Of a DNA stretch of 64,000 nucleotides, positions 42,279-50,361 are shown in pieces. The notes under the pieces are model-generated. The model was not told the DNA's origin. It searched no databases and was given only the letters and a program-made list of their open reading frames with translations. The translations under genes and the position numbers were made by a program. The stretch's first letter is position 1; each line of letters begins with the position of its first letter. Location: NCBI RefSeq assembly GCF_036013645.1, contig NZ_CP107869.1, positions 2,418,001 through 2,482,000 of the forward strand. The letters run 5' to 3'. Origin of the DNA: Streptomyces sp. NBC_00490. GTDB taxonomy: Bacteria; Actinomycetota; Actinomycetes; Streptomycetales; Streptomycetaceae.

Positions 42279-43490
42279 TCACATCGCGCGGTCCGGCAGA
42301 ACCCCGCTGAGCAGGAACGCTACGCTCCGCTCCTTCTCCGTCCAGGCCCGTGTGTCGAGTTCGACGGACTGGATCAGGGCGCACTCGACGCGGTAGCCGT
42401 GTTCGGTCAGGTCCCGGCCGACGAGTTCGGCCTCGTCGCGCGTCATGGCGTGGGCGACGATGCCCTGCGGGCGGCGGTCGGCGACCGCGGAGACCACGGC
42501 CGCTCCCCCGCCGCCGACACGGACGACGTCCGGCTCGGGGAGGTTCTCCAGCACGTGCGGGGCCCTGCCCCGGATGATCTGGAGCTGGACGCCGAAGCGG
42601 CGGGCGGCGGCGTCGGTGCGGCCGCAGGCGATGAGGTCCCGGTCGACGGCGATGACGGCGGCGCCGGCCCGGGCGGCCTCGACCGCGAAGGCGCCGCCGC
42701 CGCAGCCGATGTCCCACACCAGGTCGCCGACCCGGGGTCCGAGGCGGGCGAGTTGGGCCGCGCGCAGCAGATCCGTCTCACCCTCGCCGAGCGGACCGTC
42801 GTACGCCTCGGCGGGCAGTGCCCAGCCACGGGGCCCGGCGGCCGGCTCGCGGCCCGAGATCCAGCCGCCGCCCTCCCCGGCGGTCACCGGGCCGCCGATC
42901 ACGATGACGACGTTCGGGTCCCGCCAGCTGTGGTCGGCGGCCTTGTCGGAGGTGAGGATCGTGACCTGTTCCCGCTCGGTGCCGAGTTCCTCGCAGATGA
43001 CGAAGGTGCGGTGGACGCCCTCCATCAGCAGGCCGAGTTCGGCGGGCCCCGCGCCGGGTGAGGTGAGGACGGCGACCTTGGTGTGGGCGCGGCATACGTT
43101 CACCGCGCGTCGCAGGGTGCGCCGGTGTGCGACGACCACCTGTGCGTCGTCCCAGGGCATGCCGGCGCGGGCGAAGGCGGCGGCGACCGAGGAGACGGCG
43201 GGGACGACCTCGACCTCCAGGCCGAACTCGGGTGCGCGCAGGGTTCGTACGACTCCGAAGAACCCGGGATCCCCGTCGGCGAACACGACCGCCGTGCCGC
43301 GATGGCCCGCGATCCGGCGGGCGGCCAGGTCGACGCTGCCGAGTCGGACGCGTTCGGCGGCGGGGGGCACCTCGGGCAGTGCCAGGTGGTGGGGGGCGCC
43401 CGCCACCAGCGTGGCGGCACCGAGGGCGGAGCGTGCCGCGGCGGTCAGCGGCGAGCCGTCCCAGCCGATCACCGTGACCCGGTCGGCCAT
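42279..43490 (-). CDS. cobL: Precorrin-6Y C5,15-methyltransferase (CobL, CbiE–CbiT fusion)
   Basis: 403 residues. N-terminal CbiE-type tetrapyrrole methylase (about 1–205: VTVIGWDGSPLTAAARSALG; VFADGDPGFFGVVRTL; PAVSSVAAAFARAGMPWDDA) fused to a C-terminal CbiT-type SAM methyltransferase (about 235–400: LVWDIGCGGGAFAVEAARAG). Together they methylate C5 and C15 and decarboxylate the acetate side chain in aerobic corrin synthesis. ATG start at 43490. It is the upstream neighbour of bluB–cobT but separated by 366 bases, so independent transcription is possible. Confidence 0.93.
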   Translation of the reverse strand: MADRVTVIGWDGSPLTAAARSALGAATLVAGAPHHLALPEVPPAAERVRLGSVDLAARRIAGHRGTAVVFADGDPGFFGVVRTLRAPEFGLEVEVVPAVSSVAAAFARAGMPWDDAQVVVAHRRTLRRAVNVCRAHTKVAVLTSPGAGPAELGLLMEGVHRTFVICEELGTEREQVTILTSDKAADHSWRDPNVVIVIGGPVTAGEGGGWISGREPAAGPRGWALPAEAYDGPLGEGETDLLRAAQLARLGPRVGDLVWDIGCGGGAFAVEAARAGAAVIAVDRDLIACGRTDAAARRFGVQLQIIRGRAPHVLENLPEPDVVRVGGGGAAVVSAVADRRPQGIVAHAMTRDEAELVGRDLTEHGYRVECALIQSVELDTRAWTEKERSVAFLLSGVLPDRAM

Positions 43491-43595
43491 CGTTGTCAGT
43501 CTCCAGAGGGTTTGCGCAGGTCGTCAGGGGCGGGCACCGTGAGGGTACCTGGTCGACCCGGCGAACGCGGCAGCGGTCCCGTTGCCTCCCCTGGT

Positions 43596-44234
43596 TCAGT
43601 TCCAGTCGCCGTACGAGGTGAAACCGTCGGAATCGGTCAGCTGCTCTCCCGAGCCCTCGATGTCCTCCGGCAGCAGGCTCCAGACGATGAAGTCGGTGCG
43701 GACATCGGTCCAGGTGTCGTCCTCGGTCCGCACTCGCGCGATGCAGGCGTTGCGCAGCACGCCCTCGCTGATGCAGCCGATCTTCTGGGCGACCTGCTGT
43801 GAGGCGGTGTTGTCGGCCGCCGTGCGCAGCTCTATGCGCTCGAACTTCTGGTCCGTGAACAGCCATTGGGCGGTGGCGAGCGCCGCCTCGGAGGCGTAGC
43901 CCTCGCCGCGGGCCCAGGGGGCGATGATGTACGACAGTTCGGTGGCGCGGATGTACCAGTTCGTCTTGGTGAGTTGGACGATGCCGACCAGGCGCTGGGT
44001 GAGGAACTCCGTGACCGCGAGGTCGAGTCCGCGGCCCGCCTCGCGTTCGGTGGGCGCGTGATCGGTGATCCAGGTGCGGGCGCCCTCCTCGGTGAAGGGC
44101 TGGGGGACGTGGGTCCAGGCGGCGACCTGCTCGTCGTTCATCATCTCGGCCAGCGCCGACACATCGTCCTCGTCGAGGGGACGCAGCACCAACCGCTCCG
44201 TGCTGATGGAGATGTTGGGGAAGGTGCTAGTCAT
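43596..44234 (-). CDS. GNAT acetyltransferase, RimJ/RimL type
   Basis: 212 residues. The beginning ISTERLVLRPLDEDDVSALA and the acetyl-CoA region IAPWARGEGYASEAALATAQ followed by IELRTAADNTASQQVAQKIG are typical of RimJ/RimL-like N-acetyltransferases, which acetylate protein N-termini or small amines. The C-terminal 40 residues (DIEGSGEQLTDSDGFTSYGD) are acidic and outside the fold. ATG start at 44234. It lies between cobL and the met transport operon and shows no operon link to either. Confidence 0.86.
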   Translation of the reverse strand: MTSTFPNISISTERLVLRPLDEDDVSALAEMMNDEQVAAWTHVPQPFTEEGARTWITDHAPTEREAGRGLDLAVTEFLTQRLVGIVQLTKTNWYIRATELSYIIAPWARGEGYASEAALATAQWLFTDQKFERIELRTAADNTASQQVAQKIGCISEGVLRNACIARVRTEDDTWTDVRTDFIVWSLLPEDIEGSGEQLTDSDGFTSYGDWN

Positions 44235-44325
44235 CGCCGCTCCGTAACCTTCGGAAAACCTGCAAGTCCTGCTGAGCTCCTGCTGAACTGCCCAGCATGC
44301 AGCATGGAGGCACCGAACCGCACTG

Positions 44326-44358
44326 CAGGGTCCACTCGGGGTGAGCGAGTGGACCCTG
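44326..44358 (-). terminator. Terminator of the metNIQQ operon
   Basis: CAGGGTCCACTCG (44326–44338) pairs perfectly with CGAGTGGACCCTG (44346–44358), loop GGGTGAG, 29 bases after the last metQ stop on the minus strand. Confidence 0.85.
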
Positions 44359-44386
44359 TGCGTGGCGATACGCCGTATACGCGAGG

Positions 44387-45214
44387 TCAGCCGGAAGTGA
44401 CCGGGAGGACCGAACCCTTGTACTTGTCCTCGATGAACTTCTTCACGTCGGACGAGACGAGGAGCTTCGCGAGCTTCTCGACCCGGGGGTCGTCCTCGTC
44501 GCCCTTTTTGACGGCCAGGAGGTTGGCGTAGGGGTTGTCCTTCGCCGACTCCAGGAGGATCGCGTCCTCGGTGGGGCTGAGACCCGCGTCCTGGGCGTAG
44601 TTGTTGTTGATGACCGCCGCGTCCACGTCGTCGAGCGAGCGTGGCAGCTGGGCGGGTTCCAGTTCCTTGAACGTCAGGTGCCTGGGGTTTGCCGTGATGT
44701 CCGCGGGGGATGCGTTCGCCCCCGCACCGTCCTCGAGGGTGATGAGGCCCTCGGCGGCGAGGAGCTTGAGGGCGCGGCCCTCGTTGGTGGTCTCGTTGGG
44801 CACGGCGACCGTGGCTCCGTCAGCGAGCTCGGAGATGTCCCCGATCTTCTTCGCGTACACGCCCATGGGCGGCAGGTACGCCTTGACCACCGGGACCAGG
44901 TTCGTGCCCTTGGACTTGTTGAACTCGTCCAGGAACGGCTGGTTCTGGTACAGGTTCGCGTCGAGGGTGCCCTCCTGGAGTGCGGTGTTCGGCAGGACGT
45001 AGTCCGTGAACTCCTTGATCTCCAGGTTCAGGCCGGCCTTCTCGGCGAGGTTGTCCTTGATGTACGTCAGGACCTCACCGGCCGGGACGGCGGTGGCGCC
45101 GACGACCAGGGCGTCCTCACCACCACCGCTCCCGCCGGAGTCGGAGCCCGAGCCGCAGGCGGTGAGGCCGAGGGCCAGGGCCAGGGCGGCCGCAGGTATG
45201 ACGAGCTTGCGCAT
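44387..45214 (-). CDS. metQ: MetQ/NlpA-family substrate-binding lipoprotein (second copy)
   Basis: 275 residues. Lipoprotein signal MRKLVIPAAALALALGLTAC with lipidated Cys20, then the NlpA pattern (EVLTYIKDNLAEKAGLNLEI; LDANLYQNQPFLDEFNKSKG; DVDAAVINNNYAQDAGLSP). It delivers methionine or a related sulphur amino acid to MetI–MetN. It follows the first metQ by 30 bases. The two copies are clearly related over their length but differ in ligand-proximal stretches, so they may differ in specificity. Last gene of the operon. Confidence 0.93.
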   Translation of the reverse strand: MRKLVIPAAALALALGLTACGSGSDSGGSGGGEDALVVGATAVPAGEVLTYIKDNLAEKAGLNLEIKEFTDYVLPNTALQEGTLDANLYQNQPFLDEFNKSKGTNLVPVVKAYLPPMGVYAKKIGDISELADGATVAVPNETTNEGRALKLLAAEGLITLEDGAGANASPADITANPRHLTFKELEPAQLPRSLDDVDAAVINNNYAQDAGLSPTEDAILLESAKDNPYANLLAVKKGDEDDPRVEKLAKLLVSSDVKKFIEDKYKGSVLPVTSG

Positions 45215-45244
45215 GTGGATCGGCTCCCCTGTGGATCAGTGCGC

Positions 45245-46081
45245 TCAGAACGAGGCGATGACGGAGCCCTCGTACTTGTCCTCGATGAACTTCTTGACCT
45301 CGGCGGAGGTGAGGAGTTCGGCGAGCTTCTTCACGCGCGGGTCGTCCTCGTCGCCCTCCTTGACCGCGAGGAAGTTGCCGTACGGGTTGTCCTTGGCGGA
45401 CTCCAGGACGAGGGCGTCCTTCGCGGGCGAGAGGTCGGCCTCGATGGCGTAGTTGCCGTTGACGACCGCGGCGTCGACGTCGTCCAGGGAGCGCGGGGTC
45501 TGGGCCGCCTCCAGCTCCTTGAACTCGAGCTTCTTGGGGTTCTTGGCGATGTCGGCCGGGGTCGCGTCGTTGCCCACGCCGTCCTTGAGGGTGATGATCC
45601 CGTTGGCGTCGAGCAGCTTGAGGGCACGGGCCTCGTTGACATTGTCGTTCGGGACGGCGATCGTCGCACCGCTCTTGAGGGCGTCGGCGCTCTTCACCTT
45701 GTTCGAGTAGAGGCCGAGCGGCTCCAGGTGAACCGTCACGACGGGCACGATGTGGGTGCCGTTCTTCTTGTTGAAGTCGTCGAGGTACGGCTGGTTCTGG
45801 AAGTAGTTGGCGCCCACCGAACCGTCTTCGGTCGCCGTGTTCGGCGTGACGTAGTCCGTGAACTCCTTGACCTCCAGGTCGAGGCCCGCCTTCTTCGCCA
45901 GGTTGTCCTTCACGTAGTTCAGGATCTCGGCGTGCGGAACGGGGCTCGCGGCGACGACCAGCGGGCCGCTGGTGTCGGAGGAGGCGGCGGACGAGGAGTC
46001 CTCCGAGCCGCAGGCGGTGAGCCCGAAGGTGAGGGCCCCGGCGGCGAGAACGGCGGTGGTGAGCTTTACGGTGTTACGCAC
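45245..46081 (-). CDS. metQ: MetQ/NlpA-family substrate-binding lipoprotein (first copy)
   Basis: 278 residues from the GTG at 46081 (VRNTVKLTTAVLAAGALTFG), lipobox GLTAC with Cys24, preceded by GGAAAGG. The mature part has the family pattern (EILNYVKDNLAKKAGLDLEV; YFQNQPYLDDFNKKNGTHIV; TIAVPNDNVNEARALKLLDA). Attached to the membrane, it presents methionine (or its isomers/oxides, or cystine in some NlpA proteins) to the transporter. It is preceded by metI and followed closely by a paralogue. The longer frame to 46129 lacks a signal-like beginning and is rejected. Confidence 0.93.
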   Translation of the reverse strand: MRNTVKLTTAVLAAGALTFGLTACGSEDSSSAASSDTSGPLVVAASPVPHAEILNYVKDNLAKKAGLDLEVKEFTDYVTPNTATEDGSVGANYFQNQPYLDDFNKKNGTHIVPVVTVHLEPLGLYSNKVKSADALKSGATIAVPNDNVNEARALKLLDANGIITLKDGVGNDATPADIAKNPKKLEFKELEAAQTPRSLDDVDAAVVNGNYAIEADLSPAKDALVLESAKDNPYGNFLAVKEGDEDDPRVKKLAELLTSAEVKKFIEDKYEGSVIASF

Positions 46082-46159
46082 GAAAAGTGCCTTTCCTTTT
46101 GGGCGGAGCTGTCCCGTGAAGGGGTGCACGGGAGATCTGGAGGGTGGTCTGCGGGAGGC

Positions 46160-46885
46160 TCAGGCGGTGTTGGTCTCGGCCGTCGAGGCCTTCAGCAGCC
46201 GTAGCTTCGGCGCCGCACCGCCACGTCCACCGCGGCGGTGCAGCGAGCGGGCGGCGTAGTCGCCGGCGAACTGGATCAGCGAGATGACGACCGCGAGGAT
46301 CGCGACCGTGATCCACATGAGTTCGGTCTCGAAGCGCTGGTAGCCGTAGCGGATGGCGATGTCGCCGAGGCCGCCGGCGCCGACGGTGCCGGCCATCGCG
46401 GAGTAGCCGATGAGGGCGACGATCGTGGTGGTGGTGCTGGCGATCAGCGAGGGCAGCGACTCCGGTACGAGGACCTTGCGGACGATCGTCCAGGTGCTGC
46501 CGCCCATCGACTGCACGGCCTCCACGAGTCCGCCGTCCACTTCGCGGACCGCCGTCTCGACCAGGCGCGCGAAGAACGGGATGGCGCCGATGGCGAGCGG
46601 GACGATCGCGGCCTCGCGGCCGATGGTCGTGCCGGTGATGGAACGGGTGAAGCCCATCAGCGCGACCATCAGGATGATGAACGGCATCGAGCGGGCGACG
46701 TTCACGACCTGCCCGATGACCTTCTGCGCGACGACGTTCTGGAGCAGTCCGCCGCGGTCGGTGAGGACGAGGAGGATGCCGAGCGGGAGGCCGCCGACGA
46801 CGGCGATGACGGTGGACCAGCCGACCATGTAGAGGGTGTCCCAACACGCCTGCTCCAGCAGGGGCTGCATCTCGGACCAGGTCAC
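46160..46885 (-). CDS. metI: Methionine ABC transporter permease MetI
   Basis: 241 residues, five membrane segments, the typical small MetI. The loop contacting MetN is DGGLVEAVQSMGGSTWTIVR followed by KVLVPESLPSL, and FTRSITGTTIGREAAIVPL is a family block. GTG start at 46885 overlaps the metN stop by four bases. The basic C-terminal tail (RSLHRRGGRGGAAPKLRLLK) is cytoplasmic. Confidence 0.94.
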   Translation of the reverse strand: MTWSEMQPLLEQACWDTLYMVGWSTVIAVVGGLPLGILLVLTDRGGLLQNVVAQKVIGQVVNVARSMPFIILMVALMGFTRSITGTTIGREAAIVPLAIGAIPFFARLVETAVREVDGGLVEAVQSMGGSTWTIVRKVLVPESLPSLIASTTTTIVALIGYSAMAGTVGAGGLGDIAIRYGYQRFETELMWITVAILAVVISLIQFAGDYAARSLHRRGGRGGAAPKLRLLKASTAETNTA

Positions 46886-47922
46886 TTCGCACCTTCCTTC
46901 ACCAGCACGGAGACGGGCTCCTGGCCCACGACGTCGATCTGAAGGCCCTGTTCGCGCAGGAAGCCGATCGGCACGACGTTGTCCTCGTAGCGGCCGGGCA
47001 GTTCGATGCGCATCCGGCCGACCTGGAGACCGCCGACGGTGTCAATGGCGGCGCCGAGGATCGAGATGTCGATGTTGTACGTGCGCGAGAGCTGGGAGAT
47101 GACCGGCTGGGTCGCGGCCTCGCCGTGGAAGGTGACGTCGATGACGGTGCGGTCGTCGCCGGTGGCCTCGCCGCCGACCGGGAAGAGCGCGGTGGCGAGT
47201 TCGGAGCCGGGGGTGGCGAGGAGTTCGCTGACGGTGCCGGATTCGACGATGCGGCCGTTCTCCATGAGGGCGGCGGAGTCGCAGATCGACTTCACCACGT
47301 CCATCTCGTGGGTGATGAGCAGGACGGTCAGGCCCAGCTGCCGGTTCAGGTCGCGCAGCAGCTGGAGGATCGAGCGGGTGGTCTCCGGGTCGAGGGCGCT
47401 GGTGGCCTCGTCGGAGAGGAGGACCTTGGGGTCGCCGGCCAGGGCTCGGGCGATGCCGACGCGCTGCTTCTGTCCGCCGGAGAGCTGGGCGGGGTAGGCC
47501 TTGGCCTTGTCGGAGAGTCCGACGAGGTCGAGGAGTTCGAGCGCCTTGCGGGAGCGGTCCTTGCCGGACGTGCCGAGGATCTCCAGCGGCAGCTCGACGT
47601 TGTCCTGGACGGTCCGGGAGGACAGCAGGTTGAAGTGCTGGAAGACCATGCCGATACGGCTGCGGGCGCGGCGCAGTTCGCGGCCGGCCCGCGGACCGCG
47701 GCCCGCGAGGGCGGTGAGGTCCTGGCCGGCGACGGTGACCGTGCCGGCGGTGGGCTTCTCCAGCAGGTTGACGCAGCGGATGAGCGAGGACTTGCCAGCG
47801 CCGGACTGGCCGATGACGCCGTAGACCTCGCCTTCGCGGACGTGGAGATCGACGCCGTCCAAGGCGGTGACCTCACGGCCGCGGGAGCGGTAGACCTTGG
47901 TCAGGCCCGAGGTGGTGATCAC
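46882..47922 (-). CDS. metN: Methionine ABC transporter ATPase MetN
   Basis: 346 residues. Walker A GQSGAGKSSLIR, Q-loop, signature LSGGQKQRVGIARALAGDPK, Walker B VLLSDEATSALDPETT and H-loop LLITHEMDVV occupy residues 1–245. The C-terminal part (about 260–346) is the NIL ACT-like domain (VIDVTFHGEAATQPVISQLS), which binds methionine and inhibits transport when the inside concentration is high. Start 47922 (VITTSGLTKVY) has GGAA six bases upstream; the GTG at 47937 is the alternative. First protein gene of the operon, downstream of a Cys/Met leader ORF. Confidence 0.94.
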   Translation of the reverse strand: MITTSGLTKVYRSRGREVTALDGVDLHVREGEVYGVIGQSGAGKSSLIRCVNLLEKPTAGTVTVAGQDLTALAGRGPRAGRELRRARSRIGMVFQHFNLLSSRTVQDNVELPLEILGTSGKDRSRKALELLDLVGLSDKAKAYPAQLSGGQKQRVGIARALAGDPKVLLSDEATSALDPETTRSILQLLRDLNRQLGLTVLLITHEMDVVKSICDSAALMENGRIVESGTVSELLATPGSELATALFPVGGEATGDDRTVIDVTFHGEAATQPVISQLSRTYNIDISILGAAIDTVGGLQVGRMRIELPGRYEDNVVPIGFLREQGLQIDVVGQEPVSVLVKEGAK

Positions 47923-48129
47923 GTGGGTTTCCGTCACTGTCAGGGGCAGGGCGTGGGTGTGCCCTGGCGGGTGCATTCGGTCGGGAACGCGGCACGGTTC
48001 TCGTGCGGTGGCACAGGAGCCGGGGAGAACATGTGCGCGGGGCGGCGTCGGTCACGTACGGCATTCAGCGCACGGACATGCCACGGCGTCTCGCTTCGGG
48101 GCGCGAGCTCGGGGTGGTGCGGGGGCCCT

Positions 48130-48216
48130 CTAGAAGGCGCACATTCGACACATACAGCGAGCACCGGGCGTCATGGTCGCCTCGGTCGCAAGGGTGCGGC
48201 TGCTCGTCGTGGTCAT
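48130..48216 (-). CDS. Cys/Met-rich leader peptide upstream of metNIQQ (putative attenuator, apparently leaderless)
   Basis: A 28-codon frame from ATG 48216 to TAG 48130. It is Thr/Ser/Ala-rich at first and ends RCMCRMCAF, with three Cys and two Met codons in six positions. A -35-like TTGTCA and a -10-like TACTCA with a 17-base spacer end five bases before the ATG, so the transcript probably starts at or next to the start codon (leaderless). About 205 bases separate the stop from metN. Cys-rich leaderless ORFs acting as cysteine-responsive attenuators of sulphur operons are described in mycobacteria; by analogy ribosome stalling here would report Cys (and Met) supply. Conservation not tested. 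Confidence 0.7.
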   Translation of the reverse strand: MTTTSSRTLATEATMTPGARCMCRMCAF

Positions 48217-48220
48217 GGAA

Positions 48221-48249
48221 TGAGTAAAGCAGATCTACGGTGCTGACAA
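48221..48249 (-). promoter_or_regulatory. Promoter of the leader ORF and metNIQQ
   Basis: On the minus strand TTGTCA (48249–48244), 17-base spacer, TACTCA (48226–48221), then four bases to the ATG at 48216. The -35 box overlaps the T-run of the HAD-gene terminator. No SAM riboswitch core (GGCAAC-type) was seen in 47923–48289. Confidence 0.6.
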
Positions 48250-48280
48250 AACGCCGCTGTCCGCATGCCGGACAGCGGCG
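48248..48280 (-). terminator. Intrinsic terminator of the HAD phosphatase gene
   Basis: CGCCGCTGTCCG (48252–48263) pairs with CGGACAGCGGCG (48269–48280) around CATGC, and TTTT follows on the minus strand. It lies ten bases after the HAD stop and directly before the met leader promoter. Confidence 0.9.
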
Positions 48281-48289
48281 GACAGGGGG

Positions 48290-48940
48290 TCAGGGGCGGA
48301 CGGAGATCTCCACTTCCCCGTCGGTGACCAGGGCCGACAAGGCCGACAGGTCGTCGACGACGAGGTCCGCGTCGAGTTCGTGGGCCTGGTGGGTTGTGGC
48401 CAATGCCACGGTGATCATCCCGGCGGCTCGACCGGCCCTCAAGCCCGCGGGGGCGTCCTCGAAGACCACGCAGCGCTCCGGGTCGACGCCGAGTGCGCGG
48501 GCGGCGAGGAGATAGGGCTCGGGGTCGGGCTTGCCGCGGGTGACGTCCTCGGCGGCGACGAGGGTCTTGGGCAGGATGCCGACGGCGTCCAGCCGGGCCT
48601 CGGCGAGGCGCCGGGTGGCGGAGGTGACGACGGCCCAGCGGTCGGCGGGCAGGGAGGCGAGGAACGCCTTCGTCCCGGGCAGCAACCGCACGCCGCCGTT
48701 CGGCACGTCCTCCACCTCCAGCTTCTCGATCCGCGCGACCGCCTCCGGCACGACCTCGACGGGCAGCAGATCGGCGGCTATCTCGGCAGCCGTACGACCG
48801 TGCAGCTCGACCCGCCCGAACTCCTCGGCCGTGATCCCGTACTCCCCGGCCCACTGCCGCCAGCAGCGGTCGACCGAGGCGAGGGAGGAGACGAGGGTGC
48901 CGTCGTTGTCGAAGAGGAGGGCTTGAGCGTGGATCGTCAT
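48290..48940 (-). CDS. HAD-superfamily sugar/phosphoglycolate-type phosphatase
   Basis: 216 residues. Motif I is LLFDNDGTLV (DxD), motif II AVVTSAT, the motif III Lys region DVTRGKPDPEPYLLAARALG and motif IV CVVFEDAPAGLRAGRAAGM; the cap is the small helical type of the HAD I (β-phosphoglucomutase/DOG-phosphatase) group. It dephosphorylates a small sugar phosphate or similar; substrate unknown. ATG start at 48940. It ends ten bases before a strong intrinsic terminator and is separate from the met operon. Confidence 0.92.
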   Translation of the reverse strand: MTIHAQALLFDNDGTLVSSLASVDRCWRQWAGEYGITAEEFGRVELHGRTAAEIAADLLPVEVVPEAVARIEKLEVEDVPNGGVRLLPGTKAFLASLPADRWAVVTSATRRLAEARLDAVGILPKTLVAAEDVTRGKPDPEPYLLAARALGVDPERCVVFEDAPAGLRAGRAAGMITVALATTHQAHELDADLVVDDLSALSALVTDGEVEISVRP

Positions 48941-49029
48941 GGTCCAGACCCTACGGGGCCGCGGGAGCCTGATCGGGACGGGCCGGGGTCGCCCGCATCA
49001 GGGCTTTCGGGCCGTAATAGGGTCGGCGC

Positions 49030-49389
49030 ATGCTTGATGCCCTGACGCTTGTGACCGGCGTCGCCGCGCTGTTGCTCGCCGCGTGGTGCGGCTGGGCGGC
49101 CTATCGCGATGAGCCGACGAAGGACTGGCACTTCATCGGGATGGGTGTGGTGTCGCTGCTGGCGCTTGTGCAGCTGGTGGTCGGGATCGTGCAGCTGGCG
49201 CGGGGCGAGAAGCCGGAGCAGGGGACGACGATCTTCGTGGCGTATCTGCTGGGCGCGTTCGCCTGCGTTCCGGCCGCGGGGCTCATGTCGCTGTCGGAGC
49301 GCTCGAAGTGGGGCTCGGTGACGGCTGCCGCCGGCGCCGTGGTGCTGGCCGTTCTCGAGGTACGGCTCTATGACATCTGGGGAGGCTGA
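49030..49389 (+). CDS. Integral membrane protein, four helices
   Basis: 119 residues, four membrane segments (LTLVTGVAALLLAAWCGWAA; FIGMGVVSLLALVQLVVGIV; IFVAYLLGAFACVPAAGLMS; VTAAAGAVVLAVLEVRLYDI). The short loops carry DEPTKDW and ERSKWGS. ATG at 49030. The next gene starts two bases after its stop, so the two membrane proteins are probably co-expressed. Conserved in streptomycetes; function unknown. Confidence 0.82.
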   Translation: MLDALTLVTGVAALLLAAWCGWAAYRDEPTKDWHFIGMGVVSLLALVQLVVGIVQLARGEKPEQGTTIFVAYLLGAFACVPAAGLMSLSERSKWGSVTAAAGAVVLAVLEVRLYDIWGG

Positions 49390-49390
49390 G

Positions 49391-49807
49391 GTGACCGTGA
49401 CGGAGGGCGAGTCGGGGAAGAACCGATTGGTCAGCGGTCCTGGCACGCTGCTGGTGTGGCTGTACGGCGTGATGGTCGTCGGCGCCGTGTCGCGTTCGAT
49501 CTACCAGATCGCGACCGAGTTCGACCGGGCGCCGCTCGCCTACTCCCTGTCCGCCCTTGCGGGCCTGGTCTACGGCTTCATCACCTACACGCTGGTGCGG
49601 GGCGGGGAGACCGCCCGCAGGGCGGCGCTGGTGTGCTGCGCCGCCGAGCTGGTGGGCGTGCTGACGGTGGGCACCTGGACCCTGCTGGACCCGTCGGCGT
49701 TCCCCGACGCGACCGTCTGGTCGGACTACGGCATGGGGTATGTCTTCATCCCCGTACTGCTGCCGCTGTCGGCCATCTACTGGCTCCGTAAGGCGCGGAC
49801 CGTCTGA
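49391..49807 (+). CDS. Integral membrane protein, four helices (partner of the preceding gene)
   Basis: 138 residues. The GTG at 49391 (VTVTEGESGKNRL) has GGAGG five bases upstream, which decides it against an ATG at 49370 that would overlap the previous gene. Four helices follow (GTLLVWLYGVMVVGAVSRSI; YSLSALAGLVYGFITYTLVR; AALVCCAAELVGVLTVGTWT; YVFIPVLLPLSAIYWLRKA). Function unknown; topology and pairing suggest a two-component membrane complex, which is inference. It converges with the GNAT gene, ten bases between stops. Confidence 0.82.
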   Translation: MTVTEGESGKNRLVSGPGTLLVWLYGVMVVGAVSRSIYQIATEFDRAPLAYSLSALAGLVYGFITYTLVRGGETARRAALVCCAAELVGVLTVGTWTLLDPSAFPDATVWSDYGMGYVFIPVLLPLSAIYWLRKARTV

Positions 49808-49817
49808 GAAGCCCCTG

Positions 49818-50315
49818 TCAGGCCGTCGCCACGTAGGCGCCGGCCGGCTTCTCCAGGACGATCATCGGTACGCCGTCCGCGCCCTTGGACGTGCCGACCG
49901 CCTCGTAGCCCACCTTGCGGTAGAGGCGGAGGTTGCCCTCGCTGCGGTGGCCCGTGAAGAGGCGGAACCGGGTGGCGCCGCGCTCCTCGGCCAGCGCCGA
50001 TTCCGCCGCGCGGAGAAGCCGCGCGCCGATGCCGTGGCCCTGGAGGCGGGGGTGGACGCAGAGCTTGCCGATGGCGGCCGAGCCGTCCTCGGTGATGCGG
50101 CCTCGCACCGAGCCGACCACCTCCTCGCCGAGCCGGGCCACGAAGACGCAGTCCGCGGCGACCTCCTCCCGGACCGAGTCCAGGCTCTGGACGAGCGGAT
50201 CGATGCGGTAGTTGCCGTACAGCGCCGCCTCGCTCTGGAAGCACAGGTACTGGAGCCTGAAGATCTGCTCCGCGTCCTGTTCGGTCGCCACCGAGATGGT
50301 CACGCTCATGCCCAT
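49818..50315 (-). CDS. GNAT N-acetyltransferase
   Basis: 165 residues from the ATG at 50315 (MGMSVTISVATEQD), which has GGGAGG upstream. The acetyl-CoA signature is IGKLCVHPRLQGHGIGARLL followed by RAAESALAEERGATRFRLFT; the end NLRLYRKVGYEAVGTSKGAD is the β6–α4 part of the fold. Substrate unknown. It is preceded by the sigma-like gene on the same strand with a gap of 46 bases. Confidence 0.88.
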   Translation of the reverse strand: MGMSVTISVATEQDAEQIFRLQYLCFQSEAALYGNYRIDPLVQSLDSVREEVAADCVFVARLGEEVVGSVRGRITEDGSAAIGKLCVHPRLQGHGIGARLLRAAESALAEERGATRFRLFTGHRSEGNLRLYRKVGYEAVGTSKGADGVPMIVLEKPAGAYVATA

Positions 50316-50361
50316 GTGCGCACGCCTCCCGCTCACCTGATCGCCGTTTCGTCCCTCACTC

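Noticed and set aside
47923..48129. SAM riboswitch upstream of metN
   Set aside because: No GGCAAC-type core or SAM-I/IV helix layout was found; the Cys/Met leader ORF explains the long leader better.
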